This document shows positions 36,016 to 44,070 of a stretch of 64,000 nt of DNA, one piece after another. The stretch spans positions 2,842,053-2,906,052 of the forward strand of contig NZ_JAROAU010000003.1 of the NCBI RefSeq assembly GCF_029433855.1, given 5' to 3'. The DNA comes from Candidatus Kosakonia sp. 282A-S69. Lineage in GTDB: Bacteria; Pseudomonadota; Gammaproteobacteria; Enterobacterales; Enterobacteriaceae. A model generated the notes under the pieces. That model was not told where the DNA came from and searched no databases. It saw only the letters and a list, made by a program, of their open reading frames with translations. The first letter of the stretch is position 1; every line of letters begins with the position of its first letter. A program made the position numbers and the translations under genes.

Positions 36016-36791
36016 GTCCGCCGAAATCCATGCATTTTATGTGCCTTTTATATTGTTGGGCAGGAGGCTTTTAGAAACAGGTGATTACGTTGCATCAAAC
36101 ACTGACCATTAGCAACTGACTTTTCTCTTCTCAATCCTGATATTTAACGATGCTGAGAATATTCCACCGTAAGGCAAACTAAAAGTGTGCCTCTGGTTTT
36201 ATATTTAAGAAAGTATTTCACCATGCCCGTGCCAAAGGCGAAACGCCCATGAATAAAACAGCATGCCCTTTGGTTAGAGTCGCGCCTGCATTGCCTGTTT
36301 TTCACTCAACTCTCCGGCTAAAAGCCGGTAAACAATAAACCTGTGCTTAATAGTTAAGTACACAATGTACTTGCGCTTAATAATATAAGCAGGCTTCATT
36401 ATCTGGCGAAAAGTAGCGCAATTTACACCTCGCGCTTTTCCATAATCAGAACATCCTCATAACCACGGTTATCACGCTTTTGTCGTTTTATTGCTGCGCT
36501 TATGTAAAATTTATTTTTTATTTCCCGATGAGAATTAGTTAAATAAAAATATTCAAGGGGCGCAATCTCGCCCGGCGAAGATAACGTGGCAACCCACTTT
36601 TTACTGACTTAAAAAACTAAAAAAGCTCTCTTTTTGTACTGGTGAATAAAACAACAAATGTGATAAAGTTCACAAATTCCGTGTATGCGGAACCCTCCTT
36701 TACATTGTTGTGTTAACCCGACGGACAACCGCTTTCGCGCGCTGCGCAGGCCTTTGCTCGCCAGGTGTTTGATTCTCCTGAGGATAGTAAG
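36016..36791. other. 776-bp gap between pdeC and yjcB with a large dyad
   Basis: No supported gene. The stretch is AT-rich and contains the promoters of the divergent genes pdeC and yjcB. The notable structure is at 36340-36393: AAGTACA/TGTACTT (36356-36372) is a perfect dyad. It is nested in a wider imperfect dyad whose ends are CCTGTGCTTA and TATAAGCAGG, and GCTTAATA occurs twice. No terminator or tRNA was seen. It could hold an unannotated small RNA or complex regulatory sites. Confidence 0.5.
36340..36393. repeat. Nested inverted repeat upstream of pdeC
   Basis: Inner arms AAGTACA (36356-36362) and TGTACTT (36366-36372) with spacer CAA; outer imperfect arms CCTGTGCTTA and TATAAGCAGG. The near-direct copies TGCTTAATA and CGCTTAATA flank the core. 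Confidence 0.6.
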
Positions 36792-37073
36792 ATGGCAACC
36801 CTTACCACCAGCGTAGTGTTGTTCCGCTGGCAGTTATTGAGCGCACTTTTGATGTTTATGGCGAGCACGCTGAATATCCGTTTTCGCCGTTCAGATTACT
36901 TCGGTCTTGCGGTAATCAGCAGCGGCATGGGGCTGGCCGCCGCCTGCTGGTTTGCCACCGGCCTGCTTGGCCTGACGGTAATGGATTTCGCCAGAATCTG
37001 GCAACACTTTGCGTCGGTGTGGGAAGAGATGACCCGCAACGCACCGCCAGAGTGGCCAATGGTGATGACCTGA
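36792..37073 (+). CDS. yjcB: Small membrane protein YjcB
   Basis: A 93-residue hydrophobic protein close to E. coli YjcB: MATLTTSVVLFRWQLLSALLMFMASTLNIRFRRSDYFGLAVISSG, then a second membrane pair. Two or three membrane segments are expected. ATG 36792 is chosen over the 9-residue extension from 36765. Function is unknown. In E. coli it lies between yjcC and ssb; here about 6 kb of extra genes separate it from ssb. Confidence 0.9.
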   Translation: MATLTTSVVLFRWQLLSALLMFMASTLNIRFRRSDYFGLAVISSGMGLAAACWFATGLLGLTVMDFARIWQHFASVWEEMTRNAPPEWPMVMT

Positions 37074-37274
37074 TCTCCGCCGCCCGGTGGCGCTCTCACA
37101 TTAACGCTCCCTCCCCACGTTAATAGCCGCACCGGGCACATCCCCCTGAAACTCACCGTCTGTCATCCTTCCCCTTGCGTGAGCGAAAAACCGTTGCAGC
37201 CTTCTCACGTCGAGTGGGTTAAGGTGGAGCTTATTCCTCAACACACCTCGCCACGCACTGGCTAAGAGCTATCT

Positions 37275-38054
37275 ATGACAGAAGAGTTTACCCTCGCGCT
37301 CTGCGCACTGATTCGCCGCCTTGGCCTTGAGGCCAAACAGCTTCGTGATAAGGGACTGACCGTTGAGCAGAAAGGTCGCCAGGATTTTGTCTCGCAGGCA
37401 GATGTGTATGTCGAAACGCAGCTACGCAAGTGGCTCAAGGAGCAGCGCCCGCAGGATGGGCTGCTTGGTGAAGAGCGCGGCCTGGAGCCGGGCAGCGAGG
37501 GGACCTGGGTTATCGATCCGATTGATGGCACGACTAACTTCATTCTTGGTATGGATTACTGGTGCATCTCCGTCGCCTGGGTATGCGATAACCGCATCGA
37601 GCTTGGCATTATCTATGCGCCGGATCGCGAAGAGTTCTTCTTTGCCCGCGCAGGTCACGGCGCGTTCCTCAACGATCGCCGTTTAACCCTGGCAGAACCC
37701 TCGCCGGATGCCATTGTGCTCGGCGTGGGGCGCTCAAGCCGCCGCGCGCCGCGTGAATATACCGATGCGCTGGAAAAATTGCTCGAGCAGGGTGTGGAAC
37801 ACCGCCGCTTTGGCGCAGGTGCGCTGATGCTGGCCCACGTTGCCGCAGGGCTGGTGCACGGTTATTACGAAGCGCACCTGCACAGCTGGGACGCGCTGGC
37901 CGGGCTGGTGCTGATCAGCGAAGCGGGCGGTCGGCACAACGACTTTCTCGCTGACGATGGCTTAACTAACGGCAATACGGCCTGGGCCGCCACGCCAGCA
38001 GTGTGGCAGCGGCTGCAACCGCTGCTGCTGCCGGCCGGGAAGCCACTCGCTTAA
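37275..38054 (+). CDS. Inositol monophosphatase family protein
   Basis: A 259-residue Mg2+/Li+-sensitive sugar-phosphatase-type protein. The metal-binding motifs are all present: GEERG (about residue 66), WVIDPIDGTTNFILG (the DPIDGTTNF signature) and SWDALAGLVLISEAGG near the C terminus. It could act on inositol phosphates, sugar phosphates or related substrates. It is not an E. coli gene at this locus and is distinct in context from suhB and cysQ. It ends overlapping the convergent SulP transporter by 4 bases. Confidence 0.9.
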   Translation: MTEEFTLALCALIRRLGLEAKQLRDKGLTVEQKGRQDFVSQADVYVETQLRKWLKEQRPQDGLLGEERGLEPGSEGTWVIDPIDGTTNFILGMDYWCISVAWVCDNRIELGIIYAPDREEFFFARAGHGAFLNDRRLTLAEPSPDAIVLGVGRSSRRAPREYTDALEKLLEQGVEHRRFGAGALMLAHVAAGLVHGYYEAHLHSWDALAGLVLISEAGGRHNDFLADDGLTNGNTAWAATPAVWQRLQPLLLPAGKPLA

Positions 38055-39553
38055 CGGGCGGGCCACTGGTTGAGATCGATTCCACGCTGCGGCGCGTTTT
38101 TGGCAAACTCCCGCAGCACCGCTTTCACATCCGGATCGAAATAGTCGACGTTCTCATGCTCAACCACCACCACGCTGCGCTCCGGGATCTTCGCCAGTAA
38201 TGCCTGCAAACGGGGGTTATGCAAAAAGGTCAGGTTCTGCTGAATGCGCAGCACATAGTGATCGCCCCGGCGCGCAAGCTGCAACGCATTGCGATGGCAG
38301 TGGTAGAGGCTCAGCGCCATCTGCACCGCCAGCCCCAGCGCAATCCCCATCAGCATGCCGAAAGTAATAATCCCCGCGACGGTCGTAAGAAACGGCACAT
38401 ACTGTTGATACCCGGCGCGAAACTGTTCGATAAAGAGGCGCGGTGTCGCCAGCTTATAGCCGGTGTAGAGCAGCACTGCGGCGAGGCTCGCCAGCGGGAT
38501 CACTGACAAAAGCTCACCGAACCAGAGACCACACACCAGCAGTAATACGCCATGCAGCAGCACTGAGAATTTGCTTTGCGCGCCGTTGCTGACGTTGACG
38601 GAGCTGCGCACAATTACCGCAGTGATCGGCATCGCACCCACCAGGCCTGAGAGCAGGTTGCCCGCCCCCTGCGCCACCAGCTCTTTATCCGGCGACGGCG
38701 GCGGGTTTTGTGGACGCAGCTTCTTCAGCGCCTCCTGGCTGAGCAGCGTTTCAAGGCTGGCCACCAGCGCCAGCGTGATTGCCACGGTGTAGACCGCCGG
38801 GTTTTGCCAGGCGCTCCAGTCCGGCCCTTCCAGCTCGCCCATCAGATCGTTGAGGGAACCAAACTCCGGCAGGGTGATGCGCGGTAAGGCCGGGAGGAGA
38901 TGCGGCGCAAAAGAGCGCAATGCAATCACCATCATGCTGCCGAGCAGCACCGCCACCAGCGGACCGGGGAGCCAGCTCAGGCTTTTTACCCGCTTTATGG
39001 CTGCTGAATCCCATCCCCATAGCAGGATCAGTCCACCAGCCGCGACGAGAAATGAGGTCAGCGAAAAGGTGAAATCGCCGCTAAAGAGTTGCCCTAATCC
39101 GCTCTCTTCCACTTCGCCGAGCGCAACCGGGATCTGCTGCATAATCAATAGCAAACCGATCGCTGCCAGCATCCCTTTGATCACGCTACCGGGCACCAGC
39201 CCGATAAACCGACCGGCGCGCAGCAGACCCATTGCCAGCTGCAGCACGCCTGCCAGCACCAGCGCGAAGAGAAAAGCGGAGAAGGAGCCGAGCGACTCCA
39301 CCGAAGCGACGACAATCGTTACCAGCCCGGCGGCCGGGCCGCTGACGGCAAAACGGGATGGGCTGAGTGCGGTGACCAGTAGCCCACCAATGATCCCGGT
39401 TAGCAGGCCAACAAAGGGCGGCAGCCCGCTGGCGTGGGCGATGCCCAGGCAGAGCGGCAGCGCCACCAGAAAAACGACTACGCCTGCCAGGGTATCCTGG
39501 CGCAGTGTGGCGACGGGAAGAGAACGGGCCAGCAACGGTTTTAACCTTTTCAC
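38051..39553 (-). CDS. SulP/SLC26-family anion transporter
   Basis: A 500-residue permease. It has 10-12 membrane helices (LRQDTLAGVVVFLVALPLCLGIAHASGLPPFVGLLTGIIGG ... SGPAAGLVTIVVASVESLG) and a short C-terminal STAS-like domain (VLRIQQNLTFLHNPRLQALLAKIPERSVVVVEHENVDYFDPDVKAVLREF). Members of this group carry sulfate, bicarbonate or dicarboxylates; the substrate is not clear here. GTG 39553 follows AAGGGAG at good spacing; a longer GTG start at 39622 lacks a Shine-Dalgarno. Confidence 0.88.
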   Translation of the reverse strand: MKRLKPLLARSLPVATLRQDTLAGVVVFLVALPLCLGIAHASGLPPFVGLLTGIIGGLLVTALSPSRFAVSGPAAGLVTIVVASVESLGSFSAFLFALVLAGVLQLAMGLLRAGRFIGLVPGSVIKGMLAAIGLLLIMQQIPVALGEVEESGLGQLFSGDFTFSLTSFLVAAGGLILLWGWDSAAIKRVKSLSWLPGPLVAVLLGSMMVIALRSFAPHLLPALPRITLPEFGSLNDLMGELEGPDWSAWQNPAVYTVAITLALVASLETLLSQEALKKLRPQNPPPSPDKELVAQGAGNLLSGLVGAMPITAVIVRSSVNVSNGAQSKFSVLLHGVLLLVCGLWFGELLSVIPLASLAAVLLYTGYKLATPRLFIEQFRAGYQQYVPFLTTVAGIITFGMLMGIALGLAVQMALSLYHCHRNALQLARRGDHYVLRIQQNLTFLHNPRLQALLAKIPERSVVVVEHENVDYFDPDVKAVLREFAKNAPQRGIDLNQWPAR

Positions 39554-39876
39554 AGTGCGACTCCCTTGTGGACGGTGAACAAAATCTGGCTGGTTTGATG
39601 CGGGAACTTTTACTAGTAGCACTGTCCGGGGAAATATAATCCTAAGGAAAATCTTATTGTGGATTTAAATTAGTAAAAAAAGTCTGAATGTAAAATTATG
39701 AAAAATAAATTCACCTGAAATATACAGATATCGAGAAAATATTGAGCTTATTGATAACTTGATAAACAGTAGGGTTTAATTTTTGTATTAAACCAGAGGA
39801 TAGTTAAGTTATAACACTGCGTTGTTTTGATATAAGCAATAATTACTCTATTAGAAACATTCCTATTAGCAGGAAG
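39554..39876. other. AT-rich gap with a GGTTTAAT/ATTAAACC hairpin
   Basis: No gene seen. The 323 bases are strikingly AT-rich compared with the flanking transporter. A perfect 8-bp inverted repeat GGTTTAAT (39773-39780) / ATTAAACC (39787-39794) lies past the stop of the HEAT-like gene and may end its transcript, though no T-run follows. The promoter of the SulP gene should be near its right end on the minus strand. Confidence 0.5.
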
Positions 39877-40362
39877 TTACGTCAACTCTCGTTTCGCATG
39901 GCGGCAAAAGTCATTATCTTTCAGCAACGTTTTTAGTGCTTCTATAGCTGCAGGCTGCTGTTTACTCTGACAAATCAGTGAGAAAGCAGCATGCTTAAAC
40001 AGCGTGTAAGCGTCCCCCTGAATAATGCTCAGCGCCAGGGTGATCTCGTTCTCTTTCACACTTAATAAAGCCAGCGAATTAATAGAGCGCACAATCAGGC
40101 TATCATTCTCAACGGCATCATTACGAATGATCTGAATCAGCACCTCTTTAATAAACGCATCGTCATAATCGCCATGATATAAGCCGAGGATCTTTATCGC
40201 TTCAGTGCGGATATCGTCGTCATTATCGTTATCCGTGGCAATCTCAAGCAGCGCTTTGGCTGAACTCTGATCCAGGGTCTGATTAAAACCACGCAGGAGA
40301 TCGAATTTTTCGCTGTCATCCAGCGCAGCAAAGAGTGAGAGATTAAATTGCCCGTGACTCAT
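39877..40362 (-). CDS. HEAT-repeat-like acidic protein, function unknown
   Basis: A 161-residue, mostly helical acidic protein, with no signal peptide or membrane segment. It has repeated helical-pair units of HEAT type: SSAKALLEIATDNDNDDDIRTEAIKILGLYHGD, then DAFIKEVLIQIIRNDAVENDSLIVRSINSLALLS, then EITLALSIIQGDAYTLFKHAAFSLICQ. Such proteins usually mediate protein binding; some are immunity proteins, but there is no toxin gene next to it. Base composition is more AT-rich than its neighbours, suggesting acquisition. It lies downstream of the chitinase on the same strand, 110 bases apart. Confidence 0.75.
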   Translation of the reverse strand: MSHGQFNLSLFAALDDSEKFDLLRGFNQTLDQSSAKALLEIATDNDNDDDIRTEAIKILGLYHGDYDDAFIKEVLIQIIRNDAVENDSLIVRSINSLALLSVKENEITLALSIIQGDAYTLFKHAAFSLICQSKQQPAAIEALKTLLKDNDFCRHAKRELT

Positions 40363-40472
40363 TTCAACGCCTGAATTCGCCCGCGAAGCATTGAGTTTAT
40401 CAACATCTGCCGATATTGCTCATCTTGCGCCGGGTTGTGCCTCCGTCCATGGAAGCACGCTTCCAGGCAACT

Positions 40473-42068
40473 CTATTTCACGACCTTATCCCAGGCCATC
40501 TGCCAGGCGCTGCCGGTACCCGGCGCATAGGCGCTCGCCAGCCCGCCGCACCAAGCGGTATAGGGGTGAGGTTTACATTGATAAAGTTGATTATCGGTGG
40601 CGACAACAATATCTCCCGCTTTATAAGCATGGCCGGCGACATATTTCGGGTAGCTCTGCTGATCCGGGGTATCGTCGCTGTGATCGGTTGTCATGACATT
40701 TAATACCGCCGATAGAAGGGATCTATTCCCCGCCTTATCAACGGCATTCACGCTGTAGGCGTAGTGACTGTTCGCCGTCAGATCCTCATCGGTATAGGTA
40801 TTACCGCTGGCATCAGCCACTTTCTGCTGATTGCGGAACACTTCATAGTGGTCCACGCCCGAGCCGCTATCGGTGGAGGCCTTCCAGGTCAGATGGACGC
40901 TGGTGGCGGTCGCCTGCGCGTTCAGCCCGGTGGGTACACTCGGCGCAGTGGTATCTTTTGCCGGCGTTTCAATCACGCTACCGTCGTGGATCAGCTGGGT
41001 ATAGGCTTTGCGGAACTGCCCGGCGTAGGGCACATGATTAACGTTTTCGCCCTCATCCCAGTTGATTGACCAGGTCATTAACCCTCTGAGCGGCAGCCCC
41101 TCTTTTTCCATATCGGCAAAGACGCGATACACATCTTCCGGCGTTTTAACAAACCCGGTCGCGGCGGCTGCGCCATTACTCGGCAGGCCGATGACTAATT
41201 TGCTGGAGGGAATTTTTACCGCAGAGAGGCCATGTTTGTCGGTAATGATCTCTTTGCTGAAGTGATAGAGGAACTCATATTTTTTGCTGTCGTCATTCTG
41301 CGCGTAATTGACCCACCAGCCATCTGTAGCGGTGTCGTCGGGCTGGAAGCCAATACCAAACGCGCCCTGATTATAGAATTGCGGCGCGATAAAGTCGTAA
41401 TAACCCTCGAGGTTATTAATATAGTTCTGATATTGCGGGTTCGCTTTGGTCAGATAGGGAATTTCTGGTGCCATACTGATAATAAAGTGTTTACCCTGCT
41501 GCTGATAATGCTCGCGTACTTTTTTCAGCGCCGCCGGAATAACGGTTTCATTATCGGCTTTTTTAATCGCACTCTGCTCGAGATCGATATCCAGACCGTC
41601 AAAACCATATAGATCAACCAGTCGGATAATTTCGTCGGCAAAATGCTGCGTATCACCGTTAGCTTCATGCAGTTCAATATGCGCATCCGCGCCGCCAAGG
41701 GAGAGCAATACTGCCTGCCCGCGCTCATTCAGCGCTGCCACCTCGGCACGAAAGCTTTGATCGGTGCCGTAGTAAGGGACAAACGTTGGCATGCTTTTGC
41801 CATCTGCCGACTTCATAAATGAGGCCATCACCACGTTGTACTCTTTGGGCGTATCCTTCAATGCCAGTTTCAGCGGGTAGCCCTGCTCATAATCACCGGA
41901 GAAACCCTGATCCCAGTTGTGCCAGTAGCCAACTAATAACTTTTTACCTTCGATGGAGGGCATGGTGTCGGCGTAATCCGTGTCGGCGAATGCGTGGCCG
42001 CTAAGACCGACCATCCCCGCCAGCGCCAGCGAGGCGAAAACCTTATTTAACGTAAATATACTTTTCAT
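40473..42068 (-). CDS. Secreted GH18 chitinase with FN3 and chitin-binding domains
   Basis: A 531-residue chitinase. A signal peptide (MKSIFTLNKVFASLALAGMVGLSGHAFA) is followed by a GH18 catalytic domain (about residues 35-370) with the signature YGFDGLDIDLEQ, which includes the catalytic glutamate, and LRGLMTWSINWDEG at its end. A fibronectin type III domain (TAPSVPTGLNAQATATSVHLTWKASTDS..., about 375-465) and a C-terminal CBM5/12-type module rich in aromatic residues (AGHAYKAGDIVVATDNQLYQCKPHPYTAWCG) follow. It should degrade chitin outside the cell. Start ATG 42068 has AAGGG upstream. Confidence 0.95.
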   Translation of the reverse strand: MKSIFTLNKVFASLALAGMVGLSGHAFADTDYADTMPSIEGKKLLVGYWHNWDQGFSGDYEQGYPLKLALKDTPKEYNVVMASFMKSADGKSMPTFVPYYGTDQSFRAEVAALNERGQAVLLSLGGADAHIELHEANGDTQHFADEIIRLVDLYGFDGLDIDLEQSAIKKADNETVIPAALKKVREHYQQQGKHFIISMAPEIPYLTKANPQYQNYINNLEGYYDFIAPQFYNQGAFGIGFQPDDTATDGWWVNYAQNDDSKKYEFLYHFSKEIITDKHGLSAVKIPSSKLVIGLPSNGAAAATGFVKTPEDVYRVFADMEKEGLPLRGLMTWSINWDEGENVNHVPYAGQFRKAYTQLIHDGSVIETPAKDTTAPSVPTGLNAQATATSVHLTWKASTDSGSGVDHYEVFRNQQKVADASGNTYTDEDLTANSHYAYSVNAVDKAGNRSLLSAVLNVMTTDHSDDTPDQQSYPKYVAGHAYKAGDIVVATDNQLYQCKPHPYTAWCGGLASAYAPGTGSAWQMAWDKVVK

Positions 42069-42296
42069 AATAATCCCTTAAATATGATTAATGCAGTTCG
42101 AAAGATAAATATCGGGGGCAACGTACAGACAATGAAAATCATATTAAAGGCTACCAGGATAATTTCATTATTTAAGTGACAGGAAGATTCTGCTCTTTAT
42201 TTAGCTAATTTTATTATCCTAAAGAACAGTCTGAATAATAAGGCAGCGTAGTGCTGCCTGATAATTTATGCCCTGTTTCGTCCCGCTATTTATTTA

Positions 42297-42425
42297 TCAG
42301 AATATTGCTCGCAGCAGCGCACGCAGAAACGTGCGCGCTTCCAGCGCCAGATCGCTCTCTGAAAGGCTGAGAAACAGGATCAGCAGCAGGGTGGTAATAA
42401 TGATAAGAGTGGTGCGGGTTTTCAT
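42297..42425 (-). CDS. Possible 42-residue membrane peptide
   Basis: MKTRTTLIIITTLLLILFLS opens a 42-residue peptide with one strong membrane helix (about residues 7-20) and a charged tail ending ARTFLRALLRAIF. ATG 42425 is preceded by a strong AGGAGG at good spacing, which is the main support; a longer start at 42503 is unlikely. It is not recognised as a known family. It lies between the chitinase and chorismate mutase genes. Size and layout resemble small stress-membrane proteins or type I toxins, but no antisense RNA is evident. Confidence 0.55.
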   Translation of the reverse strand: MKTRTTLIIITTLLLILFLSLSESDLALEARTFLRALLRAIF

Positions 42426-42571
42426 CGCGATTTGCCTCCTGCGTGTCGGGAAAGTGTGGCAGCTTAAGCGCGTTACAGCATGCGTTATTTCAGGTGCTTG
42501 CACCAGCAGGACATTGTTAACGGTGTAATAAAACGAAACGGTAATTTCATTTCGTGATTACAACTTTTTAA

Positions 42572-42577
42572 TATAAT
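42572..42577 (+). promoter_or_regulatory. Candidate -10 of the chorismate mutase gene, within a dyad
   Basis: TATAAT at 42572-42577 is a perfect -10 hexamer; no good -35 is seen. It overlaps the right arm of the inverted repeat GTGATTA (42554-42560) / TAATCAC (42574-42580). A regulator may therefore bind over the promoter. The leader would be about 95 bases. Confidence 0.5.
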
Positions 42578-42678
42578 CACGCCGCTACACGCTTTTTTGT
42601 CTGGCGCAGTGACGTATCAGGAGAGCGCGTCACAGACATATCAGAGACCAGCCCTTTTATCGACTTCGGAGAGTGATT

Positions 42679-43218
42679 ATGGACTACAAGCTTTATTCTG
42701 CCGTGGTAATGCTCGCGACGCTTAGCTTTTCCGCAGCTGCGGTGACGGCCGATGCGTCTCTCGGCAAACTCGTCAACGAGCGCTTGTCATGGATGAAAGA
42801 TGTCGCAGGCGCTAAAGCACAGCACCACCAGGCCATAGAAGATTTAGCCCAGGAGCAGAAAGTGCTGGAGCGTGCCGTCATCGACGCCGAGTCGCTGGGG
42901 CTGAACGGTGAGAGCGTGAAACCCTTTATCCAGGCGCAAATGGATGCCGCGAAGGCGATTCAGTACCGCTATCGCGCCGACTGGCTGGCGGCACCGGAAA
43001 CAAACTGGCAGCCCAGAGCGCTGGATGAGGTGAGAAAACAGATAAGCGAGCTGAGCGATAGTATTCTGCGCAAAGTGGCTGAACGTCTGAAAGCTGACGG
43101 CAAGCTGACCGAAGCTGATAAAAAGGAGTTTATGCGCACAGTGCAGCAGCACAATTTAACCGAGCAGGATAAAGCGCGGATGTGGCGGGCGCTGGCGTCC
43201 ATTTCACTGAAAGCCTGA
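42679..43218 (+). CDS. Periplasmic chorismate mutase (AroQ gamma type)
   Basis: A 179-residue secreted chorismate mutase, converting chorismate to prephenate outside the cytoplasm. A signal peptide (MDYKLYSAVVMLATLSFSAAAVTA) is followed by the helical AroQ core. The conserved residue pattern is LVNERLSWMKDVAGAKAQHHQAIEDLAQEQKVLERA, then the long helix to FIQAQMDAAKAIQYRYRADW. A C-terminal helical extension is typical of the exported gamma class. ATG 42679 follows CGGAGAG. Similar genes occur in Salmonella and other enterobacteria; the periplasmic role is unclear. It is convergent with ssb. Confidence 0.9.
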   Translation: MDYKLYSAVVMLATLSFSAAAVTADASLGKLVNERLSWMKDVAGAKAQHHQAIEDLAQEQKVLERAVIDAESLGLNGESVKPFIQAQMDAAKAIQYRYRADWLAAPETNWQPRALDEVRKQISELSDSILRKVAERLKADGKLTEADKKEFMRTVQQHNLTEQDKARMWRALASISLKA

Positions 43219-43222
43219 AACA

Positions 43223-43248
43223 AAAGACCCCGCCGGGGCGGGGTCTTA
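43223..43248. terminator. Shared terminator between chorismate mutase and ssb
   Basis: AAGACCCCG (43224-43232) pairs with CGGGGTCTT (43239-43247) around CCGGGG. AAAA precedes it on the plus strand, giving a T-run on the minus strand; the plus strand has only TTAT after it. It probably serves both genes. Confidence 0.8.
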
Positions 43249-43283
43249 TCGTTCATGTCACAACGCCAGAAAAAAGCGTTAAA

Positions 43284-43814
43284 TCAGAACGGGATGTCGT
43301 CGTCGAAATCCATCGGCGGTTCGTTGTTAGACGGTGCCGGAGCAGACTGCTGCTGCGGGCGAGACTGCGCGCCGCCGCTGAACTGGTTGTTGTTGCCCTG
43401 CGGCTGCTGAGGCTGACCCCAACCGCCCTGCTGCTGACCACCACCTGCCGGTGCACCGCCGCCCTGGCGACCGCCCAGCATCTGCATGGTGCCACCAACG
43501 TTCACCACCACTTCGGTAGTGTACTTTTCCTGGCCGGACTGATCGGTCCATTTGCGGGTGCGCAGCTGGCCTTCGATATAGACCTGAGAGCCTTTACGCA
43601 GATACTCACCGGCAACTTCCGCCAGCTTGCCGAACAGCACAACGCGGTGCCACTCGGTCTGCTCTTTCATCTCGCCGGTCTGCTTGTCACGCCACGATTC
43701 GGACGTAGCCAGCGTAATGTTGGCAACTGCGCCACCACTCGGCATATAGCGTACTTCCGGGTCCTGGCCCAGATTACCGACGAGAATAACCTTGTTTACG
43801 CCTCTGCTGGCCAT
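43284..43814 (-). CDS. ssb: Single-stranded DNA-binding protein
   Basis: A 176-residue SSB that coats single-stranded DNA in replication, repair and recombination. The OB fold runs from [41 protein letters not shown] to about residue 110. A Gly/Gln/Pro-rich disordered linker follows, and the C-terminal acidic tip is [10 protein letters not shown], the docking site for partner proteins. The upstream open frame to 43937 is rejected. It is divergent from uvrA across a LexA box, as in E. coli. Confidence 0.98.
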   Translation of the reverse strand: MASRGVNKVILVGNLGQDPEVRYMPSGGAVANITLATSESWRDKQTGEMKEQTEWHRVVLFGKLAEVAGEYLRKGSQVYIEGQLRTRKWTDQSGQEKYTTEVVVNVGGTMQMLGGRQGGGAPAGGGQQQGGWGQPQQPQGNNNQFSGGAQSRPQQQSAPAPSNNEPPMDFDDDIPF

Positions 43815-43959
43815 GATCGTGTCTCCTGAAAACGTTTCGTAGTAGTGTAAACGCGCGAGTGTACCATTTCCACGTAGCATTTTGATAGCTGCGAAGCAGG
43901 TTCCAGACATCGTCCGCGAAGTGCGTATTTTACACACTTACGCGGAAGTTGCATTCCTA

Positions 43960-43979
43960 TACTGTATATTCATTCAGGT
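43960..43979. promoter_or_regulatory. LexA (SOS) box between ssb and uvrA
   Basis: TACTGTATATTCATTCAGGT has the CTGT...CAG core and is the same as the E. coli uvrA/ssb SOS box. It represses uvrA, and in E. coli partly ssb, until DNA damage. Confidence 0.92.
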
Positions 43980-44070
43980 TAATTTGTGTCATAATTAGCC
44001 GTTTGTGATCGCCGGTTGTCCTTCAAACACACCGGGCATTACGTGTTCCACCGGGTAAAAGGTGAATGGA

